In this document: positions 26,090 to 34,110 of the stretch, piece by piece
Numbering within the stretch: position 1 is the first letter of the stretch
How the letters are laid out: the number at the start of each line of letters is the position of its first letter
Origin: [Clostridium] clostridioforme AGR2157
GTDB taxonomy: Bacteria; Bacillota; Clostridia; Lachnospirales; Lachnospiraceae
NCBI RefSeq assembly: GCF_000424325.1
Contig: NZ_AUJR01000005.1
Span: forward strand, 62,001-126,000
Reading direction: 5' to 3'
DNA: 64,000 bases
Position numbers and translations under genes: made by a program
Notes under the pieces: generated by a model
The model's input: only the letters and a program-made list of their open reading frames with translations
Databases searched by the model: none
What the model was told of the DNA's origin: nothing

Positions 26090-26989
26090 GTGACAGAGAT
26101 CAAAGGAATTATCGCTGCAATGCAGACTGCCATGCATGAGGACGGCAGCATCAACGAGGCGGAGCTTCGCAGACAGATCAACCGGCAGATCGACGCGGGA
26201 GTGGACGCGGTGTTCTGCCTGGGCACCAACGGCGAGTTTTACATCCTGTCCGCTGAGGAAAAAATCCGGGTGATGGAGATTTTCGTGGACGAGGTAAAAG
26301 GCCGGGTTCCGGTGTACGCGGGCACCGGGTGCATCAGCACCGAAGAGACCGTGGCGCTGTCCAGAAAGGCCCAGGAGATCGGCGTGGACGTGCTCTCCGT
26401 TATCACCCCCTATTTCGCGGCCATCAGCCAGGAGGAGCTGTACCAGCACTACGCCCAGGTGACGCAGGCGGTGGACCTTCCGGTGGTGATGTACAACATC
26501 CCCGCCAGAACCGGGGCTTCCCTGGCACCGTCCACCGTGAAGCGCCTGGCGGGCGAGTTTCAAAATATTGCCGGTGTGAAGGATTCCAGCGGCAACTTCA
26601 ATACCATTCTCCAATACATCCAGGAGACGGAGGGCATGGATTTCGCGGTTCTCTCCGGCAACGACGCCCTGATCCTCTGGACTCTTTTGGCGGGCGGAAA
26701 GGGCGGTATCACCGCAATCGCCAACATCCTTCCCACCGTCATGGTGGATATTTACCAGAGCTATCTGCGGGGGGACATGGTGGGCGCGAAAAAGGCCCAG
26801 AATGCTATTTCCAAAATACGGGAATGCTTCAAGTACGGAAACCCCAACTCCGTTGTCAAGTGCGCCACCAACCTGATCGGACAGCCGGTGGGGCCCTGCA
26901 GAAAGCCCTTCGGCATTTTACCCCGGGAGGCGGTGGAAGCAATCCAAAAGACCATCGACACCTACTACGGGGAGTATAAAAATAAGTGA
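26090..26989 (+). CDS. DapA-family (DHDPS/NAL superfamily) aldolase
   Basis: A 299-residue class I aldolase or lyase of the dihydrodipicolinate synthase family. Seen are GTNGEF near residue 45, catalytic Y135 in YNIPART, and Schiff-base K164 in GVKDSSGN. R140 in YNIPART is the residue that binds the semialdehyde carboxylate in true DHDPS. The motif thus allows DHDPS activity, but the catabolic operon context argues for a 2-keto acid aldolase. The start is GTG with AAGGAGG in the end of the dehydrogenase gene. Confidence 0.87.
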   Translation: MTEIKGIIAAMQTAMHEDGSINEAELRRQINRQIDAGVDAVFCLGTNGEFYILSAEEKIRVMEIFVDEVKGRVPVYAGTGCISTEETVALSRKAQEIGVDVLSVITPYFAAISQEELYQHYAQVTQAVDLPVVMYNIPARTGASLAPSTVKRLAGEFQNIAGVKDSSGNFNTILQYIQETEGMDFAVLSGNDALILWTLLAGGKGGITAIANILPTVMVDIYQSYLRGDMVGAKKAQNAISKIRECFKYGNPNSVVKCATNLIGQPVGPCRKPFGILPREAVEAIQKTIDTYYGEYKNK

Positions 26990-27015
26990 CAATCCAGGAA
27001 AGGAGAACGGCAGTT

Positions 27016-28044
27016 ATGAAAATAATCGGTATTACCATGGGAGATCCGGCCAGCATCGGACCGGAGATCACCGCGAAGGCATTGTCGGACCCGGCGGTTT
27101 ATGAGCGCTGCAGGCCGCTGGTGGTGGGAGACGCCGCGGTGATGGAGGAGGCGTTAAAGCTTACCGGCCTCTCCCATAAGCTGAAAATCCATAAGATCGG
27201 GGACGTAAGCGAAGCGCAGTACGAATACGGCGTCATCGACGTCTACGACATGGGTATGGTGGACATGAAGGAGCTGAAGCGGGGAGAGGTCTCCGCCATG
27301 GCCGGAAATGCGGCCTTCCGGTATGTGAAGAAGGTCATTGAACTGGCTATGGACAAACAGGTGGACGCCACGGTGACCAACGCGCTGAACAAGGAGGCCA
27401 TGAACCTGGCGGGACACCATTACTCCGGCCACACCGAGATCTATGCGGATTACACCGGCACCAAGAAATACACCATGATGCTGGCCCACGAGAACCTGAG
27501 AGTGGTCCATGTGTCCACCCACGTTTCCCTCAGGGAAGCCTGCGACCGGGTGAAAAAGGACCGCATTCTGGAAGTGATCCGAATCGCCCACCAGGCATGC
27601 CGCCAGTTGGGAATCCCGGAGCCGAAAATCGGCGTGGCGGGCCTCAATCCCCACAGCGGCGAGAACGGCATGTTCGGAAGGGAGGAGATCGAGGAGATCA
27701 CCCCGGCGATCCAGGCGGCCAGAGCCGAGGGCATCCTGGCGGACGGACCGGTTCCGCCGGACACCATTTTCTCCAAGGCCAGGGGCGGCTGGTACGACAT
27801 TGTGGTGGCCATGTACCACGACCAGGGACACATTCCCTTAAAGGTGGTGGGCTTTGTGTACAACCAGAAAGAACAGAAATGGGACGCGGTGGCGGGAGTT
27901 AATATCACCCTGGGTCTGCCCATTATCCGGGCCTCCGTGGACCACGGAACCGCATTTGACCAGGCGGGCAAGGGCCTTGCCAGCGAGCTGAGTTTGATCA
28001 ACGCGATGGATTACGCCATCCGCATGGCTGAAACAAAAGAATAA
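27016..28044 (+). CDS. PdxA-family dehydrogenase (PdxA2-like)
   Basis: A 342-residue PdxA-family NAD-dependent dehydrogenase. It opens with ITMGDPASIGPEI. The substrate motif is GHTE (H139 onward), and metal-ligand segments VSTHVSL, NPHSGE and YHDQGH are all present. True PdxA acts in vitamin B6 synthesis; PdxA2 oxidises and decarboxylates 4-phospho-D-threonate or D-erythronate to dihydroxyacetone phosphate. Proximity to a DUF1537 kinase favours PdxA2. ATG 27016 has AAAGGAG nearby, while an upstream in-frame ATG at 26986 overlaps the lyase stop and lacks a site. Confidence 0.86.
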   Translation: MKIIGITMGDPASIGPEITAKALSDPAVYERCRPLVVGDAAVMEEALKLTGLSHKLKIHKIGDVSEAQYEYGVIDVYDMGMVDMKELKRGEVSAMAGNAAFRYVKKVIELAMDKQVDATVTNALNKEAMNLAGHHYSGHTEIYADYTGTKKYTMMLAHENLRVVHVSTHVSLREACDRVKKDRILEVIRIAHQACRQLGIPEPKIGVAGLNPHSGENGMFGREEIEEITPAIQAARAEGILADGPVPPDTIFSKARGGWYDIVVAMYHDQGHIPLKVVGFVYNQKEQKWDAVAGVNITLGLPIIRASVDHGTAFDQAGKGLASELSLINAMDYAIRMAETKE

Positions 28045-28071
28045 ATACCGTAAAAAGGAAGGGGAATGATT

Positions 28072-29232
28072 ATGGAATACGCAAAATTGCCAGGGTTGAC
28101 ACCGGACGGAACAATGTATTGGAACGAGGAAATGGGGACTGTGGAGGCGGTTCTCCCGCCGGGGGGCTATCAGACCGCCCACGGGCCGGGACTTTTAGAG
28201 CTGGAAAACGGGGATATGCTGTGCGTTTGGTTCGCAGGCTCCTTTGAGGGGAACGCGGATGTGAACGTGATCTGCGCCCGCCTGAAAAAGGGAGCAAACC
28301 GCTGGGAGGAGCCGGTTCTGGTATCCCATGATCCCGAGCGGAGCGAGCAGAACCCTTCGCTGTTCGCAGGGCCGGACGGAAAGGTGTGGGCCATGTACAC
28401 CTCCCAGCTTTCCAGAGTTGAGGGCAAGGACAACATGCAGTTCACCTCCGTAATCCGCTGCCAGAAGAGTGCAGACGGCGGCGAGACCTGGAGCGATTAC
28501 GAGACCGTATTCCCGGAGGAGGGAAGCTTCTGCCGTCAGCCCATCCAGGTACTCTCAAACGGGCGCTGGATCTTCGGAAACTGGATCTGCACGGACTCCG
28601 AGCTGGGGCTCACCGGCGATCCCACCGCCTTCCGCATTTCCGACGACCAGGGAAAAATCTGGAAAATGGTGGATATGCCCGAGAGCAACGGCGCGGTTCA
28701 CGCCAACGTGGTGGAGCTGGAGCCGGGACATCTGGCGGCCTTCATGAGAAGCCGCGCGGCGGATAATATCTACCGCAGCGAGTCAAAGGACAACGGGGAC
28801 ACCTGGACCAAGCCGGTTCCCACGGTTCTGCCCAACAATAATTCCAGCATTAGCGCGGTAAAGCTGAAGAGCGGAAGAATCGCCATCGCCTACAACCCTA
28901 CCTGCACGCCCTGTCCCACACCTGGGATCGCTTCCTGGCCGGGCCTGCGCTGCCCCGTGGCTGTGGCGCTGTCCGAGGACGGCGGCCTCACATTCCCCAT
29001 GATCCGCTATATGGAGCGGGGCGAGGGCTACATGGGAGACGAGAACAAGACCAACAACCGGCAGTATGAGTATCCCTATATCATGCAGGGCAGGGACGGC
29101 AGGCTCCACCTGGCGTTTGCGTACAAGGACCGCCTCAGCGTGAAATACATGAGCTTTACGGAAGAGGACGTCATGGGCAAAAAGCGCGAGACAGTAGGAC
29201 TCTACAATCCGACCTCAGCCAAGGTCCAGTGA
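28072..29232 (+). CDS. BNR/Asp-box (sialidase-like) protein
   Basis: A 386-residue beta-propeller of the sialidase-like superfamily. Four Asp-box motifs are visible: SADGGETW, SDDQGKIW, SKDNGDTW and SEDGGLTF. No signal peptide or membrane segment is seen, so it is probably cytosolic, unlike secreted exo-sialidases. It could be a glycoside or sugar-acid hydrolase, a lyase, or another propeller enzyme. The start at ATG 28072 fits GGAAGGGG seven bases upstream better than ATG 28066. It sits between pdxA2 and the permease, with 27-bp and 16-bp gaps. Confidence 0.8.
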   Translation: MEYAKLPGLTPDGTMYWNEEMGTVEAVLPPGGYQTAHGPGLLELENGDMLCVWFAGSFEGNADVNVICARLKKGANRWEEPVLVSHDPERSEQNPSLFAGPDGKVWAMYTSQLSRVEGKDNMQFTSVIRCQKSADGGETWSDYETVFPEEGSFCRQPIQVLSNGRWIFGNWICTDSELGLTGDPTAFRISDDQGKIWKMVDMPESNGAVHANVVELEPGHLAAFMRSRAADNIYRSESKDNGDTWTKPVPTVLPNNNSSISAVKLKSGRIAIAYNPTCTPCPTPGIASWPGLRCPVAVALSEDGGLTFPMIRYMERGEGYMGDENKTNNRQYEYPYIMQGRDGRLHLAFAYKDRLSVKYMSFTEEDVMGKKRETVGLYNPTSAKVQ

Positions 29233-29248
29233 GAAGGAGGAAGATGAA

Positions 29249-30532
29249 ATGACAATCCAAATGATTTTAGCCCTTGCAATACTGGTGATCATGATCGGGC
29301 TGATCATGTTCGACGTACTCCCCTTCGGCGCGCCGCCCCTTCTGGCCTGTATGCTGTTGGTGGTCACGGGACTGTCCGCCGTGCCCGAGGCATTTGCCGG
29401 ATTCACAAATTCCAGCATGATCATGGTCGCCAGCTTCATGGTGGTGCTGGCGGGCGTGCAGAAGACCAGGGCCATGGATAAGGTAAAGGAAGCCCTGATC
29501 GCCCTGGTAAACAGAGGAGGCTACAGGAGCTATGCGCTTCTGGTGATCGTGGTTATGGTCGGCTCCAGCCTGGTGGGCGGCGGAAATACCGGCTACTATG
29601 TGCTGATTCTGTCCCTGATTTCCACCATCCCCTACACCAAGAAAATGCCTACCTCCAAGCTGATGATGCCTCTGGGCTTCGCCACCAACCACCCGCTGAT
29701 CCCCATCAACGTGGCCCTCTATTACGGCGTGGTGAGCTCTGTTCTGGAGCCGGCGGGCTATATGGAGCCGGTGTCCATGATCAAATTCTCCATGGTCAAC
29801 TTCGTCATGGCAATCGCTTTCCTGGCCTGGTGTCTGGCTGCCTACCGGCTGCTTCCCGACCACCCCATCGCGGCGGCCGAGGAGGATGCCCATGCGAAGA
29901 TTGAAAAGACAAAAGCGGTTCCCATGGAGCCGTGGAAGGAAAAAGTGACGGTCGTGGCCTTTGTGGTCAGCGTGGTGGGAATGATGATGATCAACACCCT
30001 TGGAAGCGTAGCCAACGTGATTCCCGGCCTGGCTGCCATGGCGCTGCTCTTTATGAAGGTGATTGATTTCAAGGAGTTCCGTGAGAATATGTTCGCTCCG
30101 GTAATCCTGATGACGGCGGGCGTCATCGGCGTGGCCGACGCCCTGGCCAATTCCGGCTTCACGGCCATGATCGGCGAGGTCATTGCAACCGCCCTGGGCA
30201 CCAACGTGGCGCCGCTCCTGGTCATCATCCTGTTCGCACTGCTGACCAGTACCTGCGCGACCTTCACCGGTTCCAACATGGGTTCGGTCTACATATTCGC
30301 ACCCATCGCCATCGCAGCCTGCATGAGCCTGGGCTTAAATCCCACCGCAGCCGCGGCCGCAGTGGTGGTATCGGGATGGCAGGGCGGCTATATGCCCATC
30401 GACGGCATGCCCGCCATGATCATGGGCATGGGCAAATACAAGCTGCCGGAATTCTGGAAATTCACAGTGCCCATGTATCTGATCCGCATTATCGCGCTGA
30501 GCGTGGCGGCGGCTGTTATTTTCCCGATGTAG
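29249..30532 (+). CDS. SLC13/CitMHS-type anion permease
   Basis: A 427-residue, very hydrophobic transporter with about eleven membrane segments. Sequence character is that of the ion-transporter (IT) superfamily, SLC13/CitMHS/ArsB-like. A conserved-looking GGGNTGY segment lies near residue 112 and a TCATFTGSNMG segment near 332. A polar loop at residues 210-230 probably separates two halves. These permeases import di- or tricarboxylates or sugar acids with sodium or protons. As last gene of the kinase operon it most likely imports the pathway substrate. AGAAGGAGG precedes the ATG. Its stop lies in an imperfect 18-bp repeat. Confidence 0.84.
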   Translation: MTIQMILALAILVIMIGLIMFDVLPFGAPPLLACMLLVVTGLSAVPEAFAGFTNSSMIMVASFMVVLAGVQKTRAMDKVKEALIALVNRGGYRSYALLVIVVMVGSSLVGGGNTGYYVLILSLISTIPYTKKMPTSKLMMPLGFATNHPLIPINVALYYGVVSSVLEPAGYMEPVSMIKFSMVNFVMAIAFLAWCLAAYRLLPDHPIAAAEEDAHAKIEKTKAVPMEPWKEKVTVVAFVVSVVGMMMINTLGSVANVIPGLAAMALLFMKVIDFKEFRENMFAPVILMTAGVIGVADALANSGFTAMIGEVIATALGTNVAPLLVIILFALLTSTCATFTGSNMGSVYIFAPIAIAACMSLGLNPTAAAAAVVVSGWQGGYMPIDGMPAMIMGMGKYKLPEFWKFTVPMYLIRIIALSVAAAVIFPM

Positions 30533-30592
30533 CGAGTTTTCTGATGTAGTAAGGTATCCCGATGTAGCGAGGTATCGCGTTGTAACAATACA
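30526..30592 (+). repeat. Imperfect ~18-bp tandem repeats over a stop codon
   Basis: Units start GATGTAGCGAG at 30526, GATGTAGTAAGG at 30543, GATGTAGCGAGG at 30561 and GTTGTAACAA at 30579, spaced 17-18 bp. The first contains the permease stop codon. Confidence 0.6.
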
Positions 30593-30596
30593 GGCG

Positions 30597-30623
30597 GCTG
30601 GCCGGAAGCAATTTCCGGCCAGC
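30597..30623 (+). terminator. GC-rich hairpin after the permease
   Basis: A perfect 11-bp stem, GCTGGCCGGAA with TTCCGGCCAGC, and a 5-nt loop. No T-run follows, so it may stabilise the upstream mRNA or terminate weakly. Confidence 0.5.
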
Positions 30624-30650
30624 AGTCCCTAAGTCAAAGGAGAATGAAAC

Positions 30651-31608
30651 ATGTTTATTTGTGTATCGCTGTTCATCGTCGGCCTGGTCTGCCTGATCAA
30701 GGGCGGAGATTGGTTTGTGGACGGTGCCACCGGGATTGCCCGTAAATTTCATCTGCCGGAGCTGCTGATCGGAGCCACCGTGGTCTCTATCGGAACAACG
30801 CTGCCGGAGGTTATGGTTTCCACCACCTCCGCGCTGACGGGCCACAGCGAGATGGCTTACGGAAACGCCATCGGTTCCGTGATCTGCAATACCGCGCTGA
30901 TCGCGGCGATCACCGTGGCCATCAAGCCGGGGAAGATCAACCGCGAGACCCTGCGCACGCCGGTGCTGTTTTTCTTCATCGGCCGTCATTTACACCGGTG
31001 TGGCCTATTTCCTGGGCTATTTCAGCCGGACCATCGGATTTGTGCTGCTGGGGATCTTCGTGGTCTATATGGCCACCACGGTGTCCCAGATGAAAAACAG
31101 CCCCCAGGCCCCGGAAGGCGGGGATAAAAATGAAAGGTCACTGGGGGTTAATCTGGTGCTGCTGGTAATGGGCGCCATACTCATCGCAGTGGGCGCTAAG
31201 CTGCTGGTGGAGAACGGAACCCTGATCGCCCAGGCCCTTGGCGTGCCGGAATCTGTGATCGCGCTGACCTTCGTGGCCCTTGGAACCTCCCTGCCGGAGC
31301 TGGTGACGGCCATCACCTCCCTGGTGAAGGGACACGGCGCTCTTTCCCTGGGAAATGTGATCGGCGCCAATCTGTTCAACCTGGTGCTGGTCAGCGGCGT
31401 TTCCGTATCCCTGGCCCCCTTCAGCGTCCCCCAGAGCGCGGTGCTCTTAGGACAGAACGCCTCCCTGGTGTTAGACATTCCGGTCATGCTGGCGGCCATG
31501 CTGCTGCTGACGGTTCCGGCCCTGATCCGGGGCAGGCTCTCCCGGGTACAGGGGGTGCTGCTACCGGTGCTGTATTTCGCCTTCTGCGGAATCCAGTTTT
31601 CGCTGTGA
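30651..31608 (+). pseudogene. CaCA (Na+/Ca2+ exchanger-like) transporter, frameshifted
   Basis: Two overlapping frames together make one full exchanger of about 318 residues. The first half has the alpha-1 repeat (SIGTTLPE and GNAIGSVICN) and the second the alpha-2 repeat (ALGTSLPE and GNVIGANLFN). Continuity breaks near 30981. In the first frame the code reads FFFIGRHLHRCG; dropping one G at 30981-30982 restores FFFIAVIYTGVAYF. A one-base loss in the T run at 30969-30973 would also rejoin the frames. Either a sequencing error or a recent inactivating insertion explains this. AAAGGAG precedes the ATG. The frameshift lies between the two ion-coordinating repeats, so as written no functional antiporter is made. 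Confidence 0.8.
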
Positions 31609-31638
31609 GAAGGGAGGCGGTTGTGAAATGAGACAGTT

Positions 31639-31946
31639 TTACTTTTTCTTCCTCCGAAACGCCGGCGAGTCGAAATCCTTGTCCTCTGGCAGCACCTTCC
31701 TCGTGGTAGCCTCCACCAGATCGTTGTAGCAGGAGAATACCCCTTCCGTCAGTCCCTGGGGAAGCTGGGGGTGATCAGGGATACCGGGGGGACGGCGATC
31801 AGTCCGGCCACCATGGCGATTGCGCCCGCGTTGATGGGCGAGGCTATATAATGAAGGAACAGGTTCGACACCGTGATTCCCACGCCGATGAGGAAGCTGA
31901 CCCAGACTGCAAAAAAGACGACCAGCATCAGCAGTTTAACAGTCAT
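31639..31946 (-). pseudogene. Small two-helix membrane protein, frameshifted
   Basis: Minus-strand gene starting at ATG 31946 with GGAGG eight bases upstream. As written it stops after 65 codons. If the six-C run of the coding strand (G run 31786-31791 on the plus strand) had seven bases, translation would continue through GIPDHPQLPQGLTEG to a natural end in FRRKKK at 31639, giving 102 residues. The first 60 residues contain two hydrophobic segments and the restored tail is soluble and charged. I do not recognise the family. It converges with the frameshifted exchanger. Homopolymer sequencing error or true decay are both possible. Confidence 0.55.
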
Positions 31947-31967
31947 TTGAATATCCTCCGCATACAT

Positions 31968-32320
31968 TGGCTATTTTGACGGAAACCCATGGAAGAGATT
32001 GGGATGCTGAATGCCATTTTTTTGGTAAAGTGGGGGTTGAATGCCAAATTTCGACAAAAAATGTAAAATCCAGAGATGGATATAAAATGTAAAAAATGAA
32101 TAATTTAGGTAGAAAAAGATTGACATAATATAAATTACAAAAATAGGAAATCAGATAACATGTTTAAAAATTAATAATAATGTAATACAAATGTAAAAAT
32201 ATGGCTGGCAAAATGCACAATATATAGGCAGAATAATTTGGAAAACCATAGCAAATATATAAAAAATATTACAAATGTTTCAAAAGTAAGAAAAAATGTA
32301 ACAAAATTATTAAATCTCCA
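31968..32320. other. AT-rich gene-free spacer
   Basis: About 350 bp of strongly AT-rich DNA with repeated ATGTAAAA/ATGTAA words and no credible gene on either strand. A TTGACA at 32120-32125 has only a poor -10 downstream. The sharp change from the GC-rich catabolic block marks the likely edge of that block. Confidence 0.6.
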
Positions 32321-32349
32321 TTGACGTGAAAAGTCAAATCCCATATAAT
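32321..32349 (+). promoter_or_regulatory. Strong promoter of the SleB-type hydrolase gene
   Basis: TTGACG (32321-32326), a 17-bp spacer and TATAAT (32344-32349). TTGAC and GTCAA form an inverted repeat over the -35. The ~100-nt leader has small hairpins around two GGTACC palindromes. Confidence 0.75.
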
Positions 32350-32458
32350 TAGCCATACATCCCGGAAAAACATGCACAAAGTGGGAGGTACCCACTGCAT
32401 AAAATTTTGAGAATGGTACCCATACAGAGTTGTGCGGGACCAGGAAAGAGGAGTATGT

Positions 32459-33292
32459 ATGCTTACATTACATTCATTCCTTCGTTCGGTGGTTCTCTTT
32501 GTTAAGTCACTGACTGTGAAAGTGACAAAGCAGATGTACCGTTCCTCATCTGTGGTAATGGCAGGTGTGATGGTAGTGGCCATCATAGCATTTTCAGCCA
32601 ATGGGTTTGGCGGAGGGGGAAGAAACGCCCTTGCAGCGCCCATGACGGAGGAAAGTGATGCCATTGACAAGCAGGAAGAGGAAAACGAAGGAAGCGGTCT
32701 GGTTACTGAAGCAAAAATACAATTCGGACTTTTAAATACAGACAGTGAAGGCCAGCATCTGGCCGGTGCGCTGCTGGAAGCGGATGTCCGAGAGAAACAG
32801 AGAAAGCAGGCAGCGGCACAGACCCAGATTGAGACACTTCAGAAACAGATATTAAAGGAGAAACAGGAAGAGGAAGCCAGGAAAAGGGCGGAGGAAGAGC
32901 GCCGGGCAGCCAGAAGGATTAAATATACGGATGAAGATTACCAGGTGCTCCTGCGCATTGTCCAGGCGGAAGCAGGCATCTGCGACCCCAAGGGAAAAAT
33001 TCTGGTTGCGGATGTAATCATTAACCGTGTCCTGTCGGGAAAATTCCCGGACAGCGTAAAGGCGGTTGTATACCAGCCATCCCAGTTTCAGCCGGTATCC
33101 AACGGTACCATCAACACGGTAAAGGTCACAGCGGAAACCATTGAATGCGTGGACCGCGCTCTGGCCGGTGAGGATTATTCCAATGGAGCCCTGTATTTCA
33201 TGAACAGAAGGGCATCCGGCAGTGCTGCTTCCTGGTTTGACAGGCGGCTGACCTACCTTTTTGCCCATGACGGCCATGAGTTCTTCAGATAA
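32459..33292 (+). CDS. SleB-type (Hydrolase_2) cell wall hydrolase
   Basis: A 277-residue protein with an N-terminal hydrophobic anchor or signal (about residues 30-52), a Gln/Glu/Lys-rich coiled-coil stretch (about 90-150) and a C-terminal SleB/CwlJ-type domain from about residue 160. The catalytic glutamate is E171 in QAEAG. The domain continues through VADVIINRVLSGKFP and ends in HDGHEFFR. Such enzymes are lytic transglycosylase-like muramidases, known from spore cortex lysis but also found in growing cells. GAGGAG precedes ATG 32459. The coiled coil suggests attachment to a partner or regulated activity. Confidence 0.87.
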   Translation: MLTLHSFLRSVVLFVKSLTVKVTKQMYRSSSVVMAGVMVVAIIAFSANGFGGGGRNALAAPMTEESDAIDKQEEENEGSGLVTEAKIQFGLLNTDSEGQHLAGALLEADVREKQRKQAAAQTQIETLQKQILKEKQEEEARKRAEEERRAARRIKYTDEDYQVLLRIVQAEAGICDPKGKILVADVIINRVLSGKFPDSVKAVVYQPSQFQPVSNGTINTVKVTAETIECVDRALAGEDYSNGALYFMNRRASGSAASWFDRRLTYLFAHDGHEFFR

Positions 33293-33365
33293 TCACCCAG
33301 AACTAATCTGCAGGACACAAAGAGACGTGTAAATGCATCAAAGGCGGCTGTAATGAAAAAAGGGA

Positions 33366-33395
33366 TTGAGTTTCCTGTGGCTTTAGGTGTATACT
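33366..33395 (+). promoter_or_regulatory. Promoter for the YhcH-family gene
   Basis: TTGAGT (33366-33371), an 18-bp spacer and TATACT (33390-33395), about 40 nt before the ATG. Confidence 0.5.
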
Positions 33396-33435
33396 GGGAA
33401 TTGGAAAATCGAAACGCCACAAAGGAGAATGGAAT

Positions 33436-33900
33436 ATGATTTTTGATGAGAAGAAGAACTTGGATTTTTACAGGAATTTAGGGATTGAAGGCAGATATGC
33501 CAAGGCCGTGGATTTCCTTAAGAATACGGACCTTGAGGCATTGGAGCCGGGAAAGTATGAGATTGACGGCAAGAACGTGTATGCCAATGTGACAGCCTAT
33601 ACCACCATCCCGTGGGAGGAGGCTAAATATGAGGCGCATGAGCATTATACCGATATCCAGTATGTGATTGAGGGAAGCGAAATTATGAGCTATGCGCCGG
33701 TACATGAGATGACTGTAAAGGTTCCATATAATCCGGATAAGGATGTGGTATTCTTTGAGAACACAACCCCCGGACTTCAGGCTGTGACCGGAGCCGGACA
33801 ATATCTGATTTTCAACCCATGGGATGCCCATAAGCCAAAGGCTGCCAATGGAGAGCCTGCACCTATTAAAAAGGTGATTGTAAAAATCAAAGAGGACTAA
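33436..33900 (+). CDS. YhcH/YjgK/YiaL (EbgC-like) family protein
   Basis: A 154-residue cupin-like protein, full length for the DUF386/YhcH family. The signature is HEHYTDIQYVIEGSE near residues 72-86 with a second HKP near the C-terminus, giving histidine/acidic metal ligands. Members include NanQ, a sialic-acid anomerase, TabA and the EbgC beta-galactosidase subunit, so a sugar-anomer or sugar-acid role is likely. AAGGAG precedes the start. It has its own promoter and terminator. A link to the DapA-family and sialidase-like genes 4-7 kb upstream is possible but not shown. Confidence 0.87.
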   Translation: MIFDEKKNLDFYRNLGIEGRYAKAVDFLKNTDLEALEPGKYEIDGKNVYANVTAYTTIPWEEAKYEAHEHYTDIQYVIEGSEIMSYAPVHEMTVKVPYNPDKDVVFFENTTPGLQAVTGAGQYLIFNPWDAHKPKAANGEPAPIKKVIVKIKED

Positions 33901-33950
33901 ACCGTATTATAAGACGTATCATAAAAATATAATTAAATAGGTTAATCACA

Positions 33951-33993
33951 AGGGCCGGCCTGCTGTATCCGGAATCAGCAGACCGGCCCTTTT
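33951..33993 (+). terminator. Rho-independent terminator
   Basis: GGGCCGGcCTGCTG pairs with CAGCAGaCCGGCCC (one mismatch), with a 10-nt loop and TTTT. Confidence 0.85.
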
Positions 33994-34044
33994 ATGCCTG
34001 CATAGGCCCCTTTCATGTTTGCTAATATTTTGTTAATTGAAATA

Positions 34045-34073
34045 TTGACTTTTAATTCACAAAATGAGATAAT
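34045..34073 (+). promoter_or_regulatory. pckA promoter
   Basis: TTGACT (34045-34050), a 17-bp spacer and GATAAT (34068-34073), about 38 nt before the pckA start. Confidence 0.65.
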
Positions 34074-34110
34074 GAAAAAGATTTCGATAAAATGAAAGAG
34101 AGGTAAATGA

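Noticed and set aside
25553-26614. 353-codon minus-strand frame opposite the ADH and aldolase genes
   Set aside because: His/Gly/Val-rich shadow spanning two well-supported genes.
26090-26989. Calling the DapA-family gene a sialic-acid lyase because of the sialidase-like neighbour
   Set aside because: The YNIPART motif with R140 is DHDPS-like, not NanA-like, and no nanE or nanK is present in the block.
30960-30990. Programmed ribosomal frameshift in the exchanger
   Set aside because: No X-XXY-YYZ slippery heptamer plus downstream structure was evident, and the partner gene nearby is also broken.
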